A stretch of 64,000 bases of DNA from an uncultured Verrucomicrobiota bacterium. Its GTDB lineage: Bacteria; Verrucomicrobiota; Kiritimatiellia; CAIVKH01. Location of the stretch: the NCBI GenBank assembly GCA_937996795.1, contig CALKUH010000067.1, positions 70,401 through 134,400 of the forward strand. Direction: 5' to 3'. Shown here piece after piece: positions 27,121 through 36,816 of this stretch (positions within the stretch are counted from its first letter, which is position 1; each line of letters opens with the position of its first letter). Both the position numbers and the translations under genes were made by a program. The notes under the pieces are model-generated. The model was not told the origin of the DNA. It saw only the letters and a program-made list of their open reading frames with translations, and searched no databases.

Positions 27121-28158
27121 TCAGGGCGGCGTGATGACACCGTCCATATCCCAGAGTGCCTCCCATGTCTGACCCTCTTTCCAGAGGAAAACATGGCCCT
27201 TAATCAGCCGGCAGTTGCGGTCAATCCGCGCAAGGTCGGCCATGTCCTGCGCGGTCAGCGGTTCACCCGTGGCCGCCTGGAGATTTGAGAGGATGTTGCG
27301 GCGTTTTGTGGAGAACGGAATCGGAATCTGTCCGCGCTGCACAGCCCACTTGATGCACACGGAGGCGGGGTGCAGGCCGAGGCGATTCGCGATCCGGACG
27401 ATCACCGGGTCTTCGAGGTCCACCGTATCCTCCGGCGTGCGGTCCCGCTCCGGGCGTCCCGGCGAACCGATCGGACAGTAACCGATGGGGACGATGCCCT
27501 GTCCGCGCACGAAATCGAACAACTCCTGCTGCTGGAGGTGCGGGTGCAGCTCCATTTCGTTGGCAGCCGGTTTGATCCGCGCGTCGCGCAACAGGAGCTT
27601 CAATTTTGGAATCGTCATGTTCGAGGTGCCGATGTGGCGGACCAGTCCGAGGTCGACAAGCTTCTCCATCTGGCGCCACGTTTTCATGAAGTGTTCGTGG
27701 ATGTATGGTTTCGCGTCCGGGCTGCGTGATTCGACCGTGCAGCCGGGTGGATGGAAGTTGGGGAAGGGCCAGTGGACGAGGTAGAGGTCGAGGTAATCAA
27801 GGCGCAGGTCGGCGAGCGACTTGCGGCATGCGGGGATCACGTCCGCCTCGGCGTGTTTGTCGTTCCACAATTTGGAGGTGATCCAGAGGTCTTTGCGCGG
27901 CAGTCCTTCTCGAACGGCGGCTTGGAGGACAGGGCCGATTGCATGTTCGTTGTCGTACACCGACGCGCAGTCGACATGCCGGTAGCCCAGGCGCAGCGCT
28001 TCTCGCACGGCGTCCGCGATGAGGTCGGGCGATGCATGGTCGGAGCCGAACGTGCCCAGGCCAATCGCCGGGATGCGGGCCCCGGTGTAGATATCGCGAT
28101 ATGGCACGCGCGCGGGATCGATGCCATCCGGGGCGGATTGAAAGGCCGCTGTCAACAC
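27121..28158 (-). CDS. aldo/keto reductase
   Basis: 345 residues from the GTG at 28158, which overlaps the fucU stop (GTGTTGA). The longer frame to 28623 is a shadow of fucU. AKR features: IPAIGLGTFGSDH, DCASVYDNE with the catalytic Asp and Tyr, ITSKLWN with the catalytic Lys, LVHWPFPNF with the His, and GTSNMTIPKL plus STKRRNILSN for NADP binding. It reduces aldehydes or ketones, or oxidises a sugar, in the cytosol. As third gene after the alcohol dehydrogenase and fucU, it may handle a deoxysugar or lactaldehyde; the substrate is not readable. Confidence 0.9.
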   Translation of the reverse strand: MLTAAFQSAPDGIDPARVPYRDIYTGARIPAIGLGTFGSDHASPDLIADAVREALRLGYRHVDCASVYDNEHAIGPVLQAAVREGLPRKDLWITSKLWNDKHAEADVIPACRKSLADLRLDYLDLYLVHWPFPNFHPPGCTVESRSPDAKPYIHEHFMKTWRQMEKLVDLGLVRHIGTSNMTIPKLKLLLRDARIKPAANEMELHPHLQQQELFDFVRGQGIVPIGYCPIGSPGRPERDRTPEDTVDLEDPVIVRIANRLGLHPASVCIKWAVQRGQIPIPFSTKRRNILSNLQAATGEPLTAQDMADLARIDRNCRLIKGHVFLWKEGQTWEALWDMDGVITPP

Positions 28159-28583
28159 GGTGTCACCCCCTTCTTGAGCAGGATATTCCCGTATTTCGCC
28201 GTCTCGCCCGTCATGACGACGGCGAACGCGGCCTTGGCCCGGTCGTAAAACGCAAACCGGTCGATGCGTTCGATGGCCGGTTTTGCCGGCGCATGCCGGT
28301 CGATGGCGGCGCGATAGCGCGCTTCGACCGCGGGGTCGAGCTGGTCGCCCTTGACCGCCGCCATCATGGCCAGCGGCGCGGCCACATAGCTGTCCAGTTC
28401 GAACAGCGGCAGGATCGCGTCGAGCAGCGCATGGATCTTCAATCCGTCGGCGCGGATGACGGTGCTGTTGAAGGTGTGGCCGGGGAAGTGCGCGTCGGCC
28501 AGTACGATCTCGTCGCCGTGTCCCATCCGATGGAGGACTGCGAGCAGTTCGGGCGACAACAGCGGGGAAATTCCTTTTAGCAT
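28152..28583 (-). CDS. fucU: RbsD/FucU-family sugar mutarotase
   Basis: 143 residues with the FucU pattern MLKGISPLLSPELLAVLHRMGHGDEIVLADAHFP split over the first 34 residues; the HGDE His is the catalytic-type residue. The family interconverts alpha and beta anomers of L-fucose (FucU) or pyranose and furanose forms of ribose (RbsD); length and N-terminus favour FucU. Its start overlaps the alcohol dehydrogenase stop (TGATG) and its stop overlaps the aldo/keto reductase start, so the three are translationally coupled. This supports an L-fucose-type or related 6-deoxysugar pathway. Confidence 0.88.
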   Translation of the reverse strand: MLKGISPLLSPELLAVLHRMGHGDEIVLADAHFPGHTFNSTVIRADGLKIHALLDAILPLFELDSYVAAPLAMMAAVKGDQLDPAVEARYRAAIDRHAPAKPAIERIDRFAFYDRAKAAFAVVMTGETAKYGNILLKKGVTPC

Positions 28584-29656
28584 CAGCGTAGCTCCTCATC
28601 AAAGCAGACGGCGACCTTACCACATTTGCCCGACGCCATCAGCGCGTAGGCTTCATCCGCCTTCTCGAGCGGGAACCGGTGTGTGACGAGCTGCTCGGGG
28701 TGGATCTTCCAGCGCACGATGCGTTCGACCAGTTCCTCCATTTTCCACGTGCTCGTGACCCAGGAGCCGTAGATGGTCTTCTGGTCGTGAATGATGTCGG
28801 GGCTGGGATTGAACGCGCAGGTCCCGCCCTCGCCAATGAACACGATCTTGCCCCACTTGCGAGTGGCTTGGATCGCCGTCAGGCGCGCCTTGTCATTCGC
28901 GGAACACTCCACCGCGCGCTCGACGCCGTGGCCACCGGTGAGCTTGCGGACCTGCGCGACGTTCTCCGGGCCCGCAGGGAACACGTCATCAGCCAGCTTC
29001 AGGTCGCGCGCGATCTGGAGTCGTTCGGGGAGGACATCGATGCCGATGATTTTCTCCGCGCCCATCGCGCGGACGAGCATGCAGGTCGCGAGGCCCACCG
29101 GCCCCAGCCCGGTCACCAGCACCGCGTCGTTGCCGCTGATGCCGATCTTTTCGAGCCCTTCGTAGACCGTGCCGAATCCGCACGCGACCTGCGCCCCGTC
29201 CGTGTAGGAGAGCGAGTCGGGCAGCAACACGAGATCCTTCTCCTCTGCGAGGATGTAGGGCGCCATGCCGCCGTCGCGCTGCCAGCCGTAGGCTTTCCGG
29301 TGTTCCTCGCTGGTGCAGGAGATCATGTAGCCGCGGCGGCAGTCGTTGCAGACGCCGCAACCGGAGATGTGGTAGACGATGACCCGGTCGCCCGTCTTGA
29401 ACCGGCGCAGGCCCGGTCCGCATGCCACAATTTGTCCCGCCGGCTCATGGCCCGCGACCTTGTTCTGGTACCCCTCGGGCCCCTTGCCGAGATGCTCCCG
29501 GTAGATGGCGCGGATGTCCGACCCGCAGATGGTGGAAGATTTGGTGCGGATCAGGACCTCGCCATGTCCGGGAGCGGGCAGGGCAACATCTCGAAATACG
29601 ACGCTGCTGTTGCCGGGCAGGTAGGCGCCCCGCATGGTTGTTGGAACGGTGTTCAT
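28583..29656 (-). CDS. zinc-dependent medium-chain alcohol/sugar dehydrogenase
   Basis: 357 residues, MDR superfamily of the threonine/sorbitol dehydrogenase type. Catalytic zinc ligands are C44 (STICGSD) and H70-E71 (AGHEPAG). The structural zinc loop starts CGVCNDC, and the NAD-binding Rossmann loop is VTGLGPVGLATC. First gene of the operon with fucU and the aldo/keto reductase, divergent from an AraC regulator. A cytosolic sugar or polyol oxidation is likely, for example 1-oxidation of L-fucose or oxidation of a fucose-derived alcohol; the exact substrate is unknown. The polar, complete metal sites suggest an active enzyme. Confidence 0.9.
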   Translation of the reverse strand: MNTVPTTMRGAYLPGNSSVVFRDVALPAPGHGEVLIRTKSSTICGSDIRAIYREHLGKGPEGYQNKVAGHEPAGQIVACGPGLRRFKTGDRVIVYHISGCGVCNDCRRGYMISCTSEEHRKAYGWQRDGGMAPYILAEEKDLVLLPDSLSYTDGAQVACGFGTVYEGLEKIGISGNDAVLVTGLGPVGLATCMLVRAMGAEKIIGIDVLPERLQIARDLKLADDVFPAGPENVAQVRKLTGGHGVERAVECSANDKARLTAIQATRKWGKIVFIGEGGTCAFNPSPDIIHDQKTIYGSWVTSTWKMEELVERIVRWKIHPEQLVTHRFPLEKADEAYALMASGKCGKVAVCFDEELR

Positions 29657-29798
29657 GGTGAGGACTCCCCGGGGTTGCCCTGTTTGTTGCCGTTCACCCT
29701 AGCCGGATGTCCGCGTGGCGTACATGTATGCGGTTGACTGCCGCATGCCAATTATTGACCCTTCCATATGCGCGCCGACGTGCGCGCGGAGGGGGTGA
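29657..29798. promoter_or_regulatory. divergent control region of the dehydrogenase-fucU and araC units
   Basis: 142 bases between divergent starts. An inverted repeat ATGCGG (29728-29733) / CCGCAT (29741-29746) lies at the centre, beside ACATGTATG and two TTGAC elements (29734-29738 and 29755-29759). This is a plausible AraC-binding region; individual promoter boxes are not clear. Confidence 0.35.
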
Positions 29799-30686
29799 AT
29801 GAAGTTCGGACACATGAAGAGGGGCGAGGCGGTACCCTCGTTTATTTCACGGCAGGTGGAGAGCACGTCGTATTATTTCCTGTCCTCGCGGAAGGGGGCG
29901 GACGGCGGCCTGGCGGTGGTGTGCGGCGGGCGCGAGCGGTGCCGGGCGGACTACCGGATTGATCGCGCGAGCTTTCCCTACCATTCCATCGAGTTTGTGG
30001 TGGACGGGCAGGGGACGGTGGTGCTGGGCGGGCGCCGGTTCCCGCTGGGGCCGGGCATGGCGTTTGCCTACGGGCCGGGGATCCCGCATGTGATCCGGAG
30101 CAATCCGCGGGCGCCGATGACGAAGTATTTCGTCGATTTCGAGGGGCGGGCGGCCCGGGCATTCTTCCGCCGCTTGTCCTGTGCGCGTCATCCGGTGCTG
30201 GTGGCGGATCCCTCCGGCATCATCGGAGTGCTCGACGAACTGGAGCGCAGCGCGCGTACGGACGGTCCGGCGGCCTCCGGGGTGTGCGCGTTACTCCTGC
30301 GGGTGTTGGGGCTGCGGCTGTCCGGCCGCGGGGCGCGCGCGGAAGCGCGGACCGGCCGCGCGCTGGAGGCGTACCGGCGGTGCCGCGCGGTGATCGATGC
30401 GCGTCATCGTGAACTGCGCACCTTGAACGAGGTTGCGGCCGCGGCCCATCTCGCGCCGGCCTACGTCTGCCGGCTGTTCCAGCGGTATGGTGAGACGACG
30501 GCCGTGCGGCATCTGCTGCGCTGCCGGATGACGCACGCCGCGGAATTGCTGCGCAACACGAACCTGTTGGTGAAGGATGTCGCGGACCGGCTCGGGTATT
30601 CCGATGCCTTTCATTTCTCCCGCGCGTTTAAGCGTGTGTTCGGCCTTCCGCCAAACCGCTACGTGGCGACGAGCCGACGCTGGTGA
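29799..30686 (+). CDS. AraC-family regulator
   Basis: 295 residues. The N-terminal cupin-like sensor (about residues 50-130) includes EFVVDGQGTVVLGGRRFPLGP-type sequence with PGIPH. The C-terminal double helix-turn-helix spans about 190-290, with LNEVAAAAHLAPAYVCRLFQ and the family signature DVADRLGYSDAFHFSRAFKR, FGLPPNRY. It likely activates the divergent dehydrogenase-fucU-reductase operon when its sugar is present. The ATG at 29799 starts MKFGHMK; the internal ATG at 29814 is possible. It converges with the secreted-protein operon, whose last gene ends 29 bases downstream. Confidence 0.9.
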   Translation: MKFGHMKRGEAVPSFISRQVESTSYYFLSSRKGADGGLAVVCGGRERCRADYRIDRASFPYHSIEFVVDGQGTVVLGGRRFPLGPGMAFAYGPGIPHVIRSNPRAPMTKYFVDFEGRAARAFFRRLSCARHPVLVADPSGIIGVLDELERSARTDGPAASGVCALLLRVLGLRLSGRGARAEARTGRALEAYRRCRAVIDARHRELRTLNEVAAAAHLAPAYVCRLFQRYGETTAVRHLLRCRMTHAAELLRNTNLLVKDVADRLGYSDAFHFSRAFKRVFGLPPNRYVATSRRW

Positions 30687-30714
30687 CCGGGGCCGGGACA
30701 CGCCGCGGGCCGCA

Positions 30715-33111
30715 TCACCGGATCAATTGCCAGTCGAGGGCCGCGCCCGCGGGCGCGGGGCCGGAAAATTCCACCGTAAATCCGTTCGCGGTCTTCTCGA
30801 TGACAGCGTCCTGCGTGAGCCAGTTCGGCTGGATGTTCAGCGCGTAGCGCGCGTCCGCCTCGGGTTGCCCGAATTGGATCGTGAATGTTTTCGCGCCCTC
30901 CGGCACGGCGACGTCCATCCCCCGCAGGTTGCGGGCGGACACCGTCGTCGCGGAAAGGCCCTCAATGCCCTGCACGGACGCAACACGGAGCGGGCTTCCG
31001 GCGATGGACATCGCGCCGCCCCGCGGGTCCACCGTCAGCGTGGTCTCGCCGCCCGCGTGCTTCCACAGGAGCGGCTGCGCACGTTCATTGGGTTGCTCGA
31101 ACAGCAGCGCCGCCTCGGTCACGTCCGCGCCGAAGCGCACGCCGGTCCCGACGACGCTGCCGATGTGGAGGCCGGTTCCGTAAAACGGTTTGCGATCCTT
31201 GCGGTTCGCGAGCGCATCGCGATTGTGGCCGCCGCCGACGAGGTTGATGCCCGCGCTCATGGAGACGGTGCCCCAGTTGATGAGTTCGATCATGCCGTGC
31301 GCCATCGTGTCGGGCACGTTGTTATACACACGCACGCGGATGGGCATGGGCAGGGCCGGGTCGGCGCCGATGGCCTGCTCAATGGGGTCGCCGGCCGCGA
31401 AATCAAACGCCGTGCCGCGGTCCGCGTTGGGCACGACGCGAATGATGCGCGGATCGGATTTCTCGGCGACGCCGTGGTCGCGGTCCTGCCAGCCGTCGCC
31501 CACATCATATGCATACGCGCCGGGGGCGATGATGTAGGAGAGCGGGCGAACGTGACCGTCCCATGTGTAGTTGTCGGCGTTGTAGAGGTTGGGTGCGCCG
31601 GCGTCGCCCGCGGCGTAGCGGATGCGCTCGATCTTGATGCGACAGGTGCCGTCGGCGTTCTTCCGGAACTGCTTGATCAGGTACCAGCGGTACTGGGTGC
31701 GCTCCATCTTGCTCTGGTACACGACGCCCAGATCCTTCGCGCCGGGCGTTAGGCACTCGCCCGCGTCGGCCACGGCGAAGAAGCGGCCCACGACATCCTC
31801 GGTCCACCCGCAGTCGGCCGATCCGATGATCGCGCCGCCGAGGTTGTTGACCCAGCCGTCGACGAGACTCGGGTAGGCCTTGTTCTGATAGACGTACTTG
31901 AACTGCCGCAGCGGATGGTCGTCCCACGTGGTAATGCTGGGCTCTTCCTCGCCGTCCTTCTTGAAGGTGTAGGAGAACTTCGCGAGGTCGATGCCGTCGT
32001 CGACAAACGCCTTCGCGTCGTACGCCGGGTTGTGGATTGTGTGGCCGCCCCAGTCCTCGGGCGGCACGATGACCACATGCCCGCCGGTGATCCACTTGTT
32101 CGAGTTCATGTTGATGATCGCGCGGGAGGTGGCGAGTTTCTGCACGTTGCACGGGCCGGGTGCGAACACGAGGGCATCGTCCGCCCAGTCGACCGACTCC
32201 ACCACGCTGTGGAACGGATCGGGGTCCTGCATCACCTCCGCGTTGAGCACCACGCCCTGTTCGTCGCCGAGCCCGCTGAACACGTCGCCCTGGTAGATGT
32301 AGTTGCCGCTGATCAGGAAGGAGTCGCCGTGCGCATACTGGCGGCGCGTGACCTGGAGCTCCATCGTCTGGTTGTCGGCATTGGCCGTGCTGCTGATGTT
32401 CATGCTGCCGGTGACGTGCTTGTTGTAGAGGATGCAGCCGGCGGGATGATCGTGTTCGAGGTCGGCGACGAGATAGTTGAGCTTGCGCTCCGCATCCCAG
32501 CCGATGGACTTCACCCAGAAGCGGTCGAACGGCGGCTGGTACGCGCCGCGCGCGCCGGTCAGGGTCAGGAATTGTCCAACGAAAATGCCGCGGATGGAGG
32601 GCACATAGATGCGGCGGTCGGCGCCTTTTTCGACGGCCTCGCTGGTCAGCTGCATGTACGAGGACGCCCCGCGCACAACGGCGTTGCGCAGGCCTTGCAT
32701 CTCGTGGGTGCCCTGGAAGGGCAGCCCGCGCGGCTGCATGTTGATCAGCCGGTAATCATACGCGCCGTACCAGCCGGTCGGGGTTCGCTGGCCGACCGCG
32801 GGGAGGTGGGTGGTTTCATAGCCTTTGCGCCGGTCGAGAATGGTCACCGTCGGCCCGCTCTCGCGGTCGTTCTGGTAGGTGTTCTGCACGACCAGTCCTT
32901 CCGGCGCGGTCGCCGGCACCACCAGCACGCCACCGCCGTTGTCGATGATCCAGCGGCAGGCCTGATCCAGCGTGGCCTGCGCCGAGGCCGCCGTGTGGAT
33001 GTCGCCGAAATCGCCCAGAGCGTACTCGCCGTTCCTCGAGACCTCAACCGCGCGCACGCTGCCGGTGAGCAGCAGCGCCGCCACTATCATCCATCTGGAA
33101 TGAAACTTCAT
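30715..33111 (-). CDS. secreted protein of unknown function with beta-helix-like features
   Basis: 798 residues, with a signal peptide of about 21 residues (MIVAALLLTGSVRA). Near residue 45, QATLDQACRWIIDNGGGVLV resembles the opening of pectate-lyase-3-type right-handed beta-helices, and later repeats such as VVRGASSYMQL, GNYIYQGDVFSG and GTGVRFGAD fit a helical beta fold. No catalytic residues can be assigned. It is the last gene of the PEP-CTERM operon and its ATG overlaps the stop of the 1204-residue gene by four bases, so the two large proteins are probably made together and act on the same extracellular polymer. A polysaccharide lyase or hydrolase is my best guess; a binding protein is possible. 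Confidence 0.7.
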   Translation of the reverse strand: MKFHSRWMIVAALLLTGSVRAVEVSRNGEYALGDFGDIHTAASAQATLDQACRWIIDNGGGVLVVPATAPEGLVVQNTYQNDRESGPTVTILDRRKGYETTHLPAVGQRTPTGWYGAYDYRLINMQPRGLPFQGTHEMQGLRNAVVRGASSYMQLTSEAVEKGADRRIYVPSIRGIFVGQFLTLTGARGAYQPPFDRFWVKSIGWDAERKLNYLVADLEHDHPAGCILYNKHVTGSMNISSTANADNQTMELQVTRRQYAHGDSFLISGNYIYQGDVFSGLGDEQGVVLNAEVMQDPDPFHSVVESVDWADDALVFAPGPCNVQKLATSRAIINMNSNKWITGGHVVIVPPEDWGGHTIHNPAYDAKAFVDDGIDLAKFSYTFKKDGEEEPSITTWDDHPLRQFKYVYQNKAYPSLVDGWVNNLGGAIIGSADCGWTEDVVGRFFAVADAGECLTPGAKDLGVVYQSKMERTQYRWYLIKQFRKNADGTCRIKIERIRYAAGDAGAPNLYNADNYTWDGHVRPLSYIIAPGAYAYDVGDGWQDRDHGVAEKSDPRIIRVVPNADRGTAFDFAAGDPIEQAIGADPALPMPIRVRVYNNVPDTMAHGMIELINWGTVSMSAGINLVGGGHNRDALANRKDRKPFYGTGLHIGSVVGTGVRFGADVTEAALLFEQPNERAQPLLWKHAGGETTLTVDPRGGAMSIAGSPLRVASVQGIEGLSATTVSARNLRGMDVAVPEGAKTFTIQFGQPEADARYALNIQPNWLTQDAVIEKTANGFTVEFSGPAPAGAALDWQLIR

Positions 33112-36100
33112 TTGAGGACCAGGGAATGCGTTGCACGGCTGCCGGTGAGCACGTCTTCCAATTCAAGGGTCCACGGGCCGCGCTGGTCGTTGAGCGCGAA
33201 GCGGATCGTATGCGAGATGGCGCCGTCTGAGGCGAGCAGCCGGCGCGTGTACTCGCGGCTGGGCTGTCCCTGCGGATCGCGCACGGTCAGGTGCAAGGCG
33301 GTCGGCATGCGCACCGGCGTGCCGTTTGCGTCGCGGACAACGGCGCTGATGTCGACGGGCAGGCCGGGGCGGGTTTCATTCGCCGTACTGACGAATTCCA
33401 ACTGAGCCGGCAGGCGCTCGGGGAAGAGGACCAGCATGCCTTCCCACTTCGGCATCGTCAGCGTGACCGTCATGACGCCACCGGTTCGGGTCGTTTCCAA
33501 AAGTCGTCCGCCGAAGACATCGAATGCGAGGCGTCCATCGTCGGGTCGTGTAAGCGTGGTGGTCACCGTGTCCTGGCGGTAGCCGAGTTCAGTCTCAAGC
33601 GCGCGCGCCGCGTCCGGTGCGGATTCCGCGCCGGCCTTCAGGCGCGCGAATTCCTCGGTGGTGTAGTTGTGCACCAGCCAGGCGCCCGGCGTTCCGTCCG
33701 CCATCGCTACGCGCCGGACCGCCATGAGCGGATCGGCGCAATCCACGGCGGGCGGCGCGAGATCGGCCAGGCCCGCGCGCACCTGCGCGATGGATTCGAG
33801 GTGGCCGTATTTATCGAGCGTCCAATCCACCGGGGTGGCGCCCTTGATCGGAATGGACGCGGCGGTGATCGTGTCCACCAGCACCCGGCCGCCGCCGGCG
33901 ATGTAGTCTTCCAGCAGGCGCACCGTGCCGGCGCGCAACCACCGCGTCTGCGCGAGCATCACCGCGCGATACCGGCGGATGCTGATGGCGTCGAGTTCCT
34001 CGGGGCTGACGGGCTCGACGTCCGCCTTGGCCATCAACAGGGTCATGAAGGGAAGCGCCAGCTCGTGGGCCGTTTCGAGCCGGTAGGTGATGGTCTCGAA
34101 CGGCACCAGCAGCGCCACGTCTTTGGGCGCGGGGCGGAGTTGTTCGAGCATCAGGCCGTAGCGGCGCGACCGCGCGCCGAAGTCCTTGAGCGCGGGCATC
34201 GCGCCCTGTTTGCGGTGGTCGTAGTTGAAGTACGAGATGCCTTGCGCGCCGCCGGCGAACATGAGCCAGAGGCTGTTGCGATGGTACGAATCGAGTTCGA
34301 ACCGGTAGCAGTCGGGCATGATCCACTGCTCGAGCTCGCGGTTCCCCATGCGGGCGGAGGCCAGCCACCAGAGATGCACCATCGGCGGCTGCCAGAAGCT
34401 GTTGTAGTAGTAGTAGAAAAGCAGGGTGAAACCGTCGGCGGCCCCGAAGTTGAACGGGGGATACTGCCCGGTGCCCATGTTCATGACCGGCCACTGCATG
34501 CCGCCGGGCACGGGGCCGACCTTGCCGGTGCCGCCGCTCGCGGACTCCATCGCCCGCGCCAGGCGCCGGCCCAGATCGCCGTACGTCTCGCTCCAGTAGC
34601 GGGCCAGCAGCATCCACGGATCATCATCGGGGATGATGCCGGGCGCTCGCGCGACGCTGATCATGCCGCGCGGGTCCTCCGTGCCGGGCGGACGCGGCGC
34701 CTCAATCCCGTAGCGGGCGCGGAAGCCCTCGACGGCAAACCGGTTGTAGTCCAGGCCCAGCCACTGGCTGTAATCGTCCACGGTCGCCGTGCGCCGGCGG
34801 AAGGCCGGGAAGCTATTGTCGAAGGCAATGTAGCGCGTGAAATCCTCCGCTTCGGCCTGCCGCCGGAACGGGCTGGCGTAACCGCGCGAGATGCGTTTGT
34901 CGCCGAGGGACAGGACGCGCATCACGCCGCCCGTGCTGCCGAGGCGGGCGTCGTCGTAGCCCGGCGGATGCGGAACATTGTCGCTCGATCCGTGCTGGCG
35001 GCTCGAGAAACTGAAGCCGTACCACAAGGCGAGGTCCCGGCCCAGCGGGCGGGAGTCATCCGAGAACATCGGCTGGAGATGGTGCGCCGCCAGATCGTCC
35101 AGCAGGTGTTCGGTCCGGTTCTGCTTCGGGGAGGAGTCGCACCAGATCCCGACATACGTGCCGCCGTGATCGGGCGGCGGCGCGATGCGCAGTTCGCGCG
35201 TCAGCGCCAGCGTTTTGCCGTTCACCTCGAGGTCCAGCGTCACCGTGTAGCGGCCCATCCGCAATCCGGCCAGGTCAACGTGGCCGACCAGGTGCTCGCG
35301 TTCATCCGTCCCGATGGACACGGAGGCCGCTCCACCGGCCAGCAGTTGATCCGCCTCGCGCAGCGCAAAGCGGACCTGCGCTTCCTGCACCGACGGGTCC
35401 AGCGCGCGGATCCGCAGGTTCAGGGGCACCACCTCGCCGCGCTGGTAGACGAAGCGCTGGTCCTTCGCGCCGAAGCGCAGCGCGGCTTCCAGCGGGACGG
35501 GCGGGGCGGGCAGGGGCGCGGCCTCCGGCACGGTGACCGGGGCGCCCGAGTAACGCGCGAGGCGATACAGGTTTGCCAGGCGGGAGGTGTGGGACGGCTC
35601 GGCGCCGTCGGGCACGAAGATGAAGCCGCTCAGCGGAGCGTCCGGCCGCAGGTTGACCAGGCCGACCCCGCAGTAGTTGCCCGTCGAGTCGGTGACGAAC
35701 GGCACCGTCACGCTGCGGGTGTGGACCGGGCGCGACAGCGTGAACGCGTGTTCGAGGCCCCAGTCCTCTCCCGCTCCCGTGAGTTGGGCCGGGCCGGGCA
35801 GGCCGTAGAACGTCTCGCGGTCGGAGGTGAGCCCGAGCATCTGCTCGCTCGCGGTGGTTCCGTAGGTGAAGAGCGGACCTTTCACGCCCTGCGCCACATA
35901 CAGGGGCACGTTGGCCAGCCAGACGACGCGTCCGCCGGCGCGCAGGTAGTGCGCGAGCAGGCAATCGGCGAACGGCGGATAGACAATGGAGGAAGGCACC
36001 GAGCCCATGGTGAAGATGATCGAGGTGCCGATCCCCAGGTCGCCGGTGGACCGGGCTTTGAGCCAGGCTTCGGTTTCCTCCGCCGTCTTGGCCGGCAACC

Positions 36101-36722
36101 CGCGCCGCGTGAAGAACGCCGTCACGCCGGCGGCATCCTGGACCCAGTGGGAGTCGTAGGCGGGATCGAAATACACCACCGTTTCGCGAATGGCGCCGCG
36201 CGCGAGATCGGCCTGCGTGGCCGCCGTCCCCGTGGCTTCCGCGCCGCCCGGCGCCGGCCGCTGGGGATCGACGCCGTAATAGCCCAGACGTGCAAAACTC
36301 TCCCGGGCCGTGTCCCACGCCTGCTGCTGGTCCGGTGTGGCCGGCGCGATGGCGTTGGCGGTGATGGCGAACACGTCGGTCTTAACGCCCTGAAGGCGCA
36401 ACGTCAGTTCCACGGGGCCGGTGGTCTCGAACAACAGTCCGTAGAGGCCCGGTTCCGCCGCGACGCGCAGTGTGCGTTCCTGGCCGCCGCCATTTAGATT
36501 CAAGAGGCCCCGGCCGGAGCCGGTCACCTGCCATTCGTACACACCCGGCGCGAGGTTGGTGGACAGGGAATAGGTTTCGCCGGGTGTCAGCCGCCGCGCC
36601 GCGCCTTCTGCATCCGAGGTGTGTGGCGTCGTCTGTCCCGTTGCGCCTTGAATCAACAGCCAGGACAGGCACAGGGCGTGCAGGGCGAACGGGGTGGGGC
36701 GGCGGCGGGTTCTGTTTGTCAT
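33108..36722 (-). CDS. large secreted protein, probable GH42-like (clan A) glycoside hydrolase
   Basis: 1204 residues; signal peptide at about 1-29 (FALHALCLSWLLIQGATG). N-terminal beta domains (to about 520) precede a region beginning TYVGIWCDSSPKQN that reads like a TIM barrel: DLALWYGFSFSSRQHG, ARYWSETYGDLGRRL, NMGTGQYPPFNFG, HLWWLASARM, WLMFAGGAQGISYFNYDH. A Rossmann-like segment follows (YRAVMLAQTRWLRAGTVRLL...GGGRVLVDT) that resembles the trimerisation domain of GH42 beta-galactosidases, and then C-terminal beta domains. I infer a glycosidase working outside the cytoplasm, but cannot name the catalytic glutamates. Second gene of the operon under the operator at 37693-37704. A long open frame on the opposite strand is a shadow. 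Confidence 0.7.
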   Translation of the reverse strand: MTNRTRRRPTPFALHALCLSWLLIQGATGQTTPHTSDAEGAARRLTPGETYSLSTNLAPGVYEWQVTGSGRGLLNLNGGGQERTLRVAAEPGLYGLLFETTGPVELTLRLQGVKTDVFAITANAIAPATPDQQQAWDTARESFARLGYYGVDPQRPAPGGAEATGTAATQADLARGAIRETVVYFDPAYDSHWVQDAAGVTAFFTRRGLPAKTAEETEAWLKARSTGDLGIGTSIIFTMGSVPSSIVYPPFADCLLAHYLRAGGRVVWLANVPLYVAQGVKGPLFTYGTTASEQMLGLTSDRETFYGLPGPAQLTGAGEDWGLEHAFTLSRPVHTRSVTVPFVTDSTGNYCGVGLVNLRPDAPLSGFIFVPDGAEPSHTSRLANLYRLARYSGAPVTVPEAAPLPAPPVPLEAALRFGAKDQRFVYQRGEVVPLNLRIRALDPSVQEAQVRFALREADQLLAGGAASVSIGTDEREHLVGHVDLAGLRMGRYTVTLDLEVNGKTLALTRELRIAPPPDHGGTYVGIWCDSSPKQNRTEHLLDDLAAHHLQPMFSDDSRPLGRDLALWYGFSFSSRQHGSSDNVPHPPGYDDARLGSTGGVMRVLSLGDKRISRGYASPFRRQAEAEDFTRYIAFDNSFPAFRRRTATVDDYSQWLGLDYNRFAVEGFRARYGIEAPRPPGTEDPRGMISVARAPGIIPDDDPWMLLARYWSETYGDLGRRLARAMESASGGTGKVGPVPGGMQWPVMNMGTGQYPPFNFGAADGFTLLFYYYYNSFWQPPMVHLWWLASARMGNRELEQWIMPDCYRFELDSYHRNSLWLMFAGGAQGISYFNYDHRKQGAMPALKDFGARSRRYGLMLEQLRPAPKDVALLVPFETITYRLETAHELALPFMTLLMAKADVEPVSPEELDAISIRRYRAVMLAQTRWLRAGTVRLLEDYIAGGGRVLVDTITAASIPIKGATPVDWTLDKYGHLESIAQVRAGLADLAPPAVDCADPLMAVRRVAMADGTPGAWLVHNYTTEEFARLKAGAESAPDAARALETELGYRQDTVTTTLTRPDDGRLAFDVFGGRLLETTRTGGVMTVTLTMPKWEGMLVLFPERLPAQLEFVSTANETRPGLPVDISAVVRDANGTPVRMPTALHLTVRDPQGQPSREYTRRLLASDGAISHTIRFALNDQRGPWTLELEDVLTGSRATHSLVLK

Positions 36723-36816
36723 CAGCGTGTTTCCTTATTTGGCGTGCTGGAGAGACGGCCCACACCCCAAAGGCAATCTGACCAAGGGCATGGGCGCGCA
36801 GGCCCCTTCGTGCGGA

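Noticed and set aside
28159..28623. N-terminal extension of the aldo/keto reductase frame
   Set aside because: It overlaps all of fucU in another frame and has no reductase similarity.
33291..36497. 1068-residue open frame on the plus strand opposite the 1204-residue secreted protein
   Set aside because: Composition is Arg/Gly/His/Ala-rich with no domain, signal or ribosome binding site; it mirrors the GC-rich codons of the real gene, which has a signal peptide and operon context.
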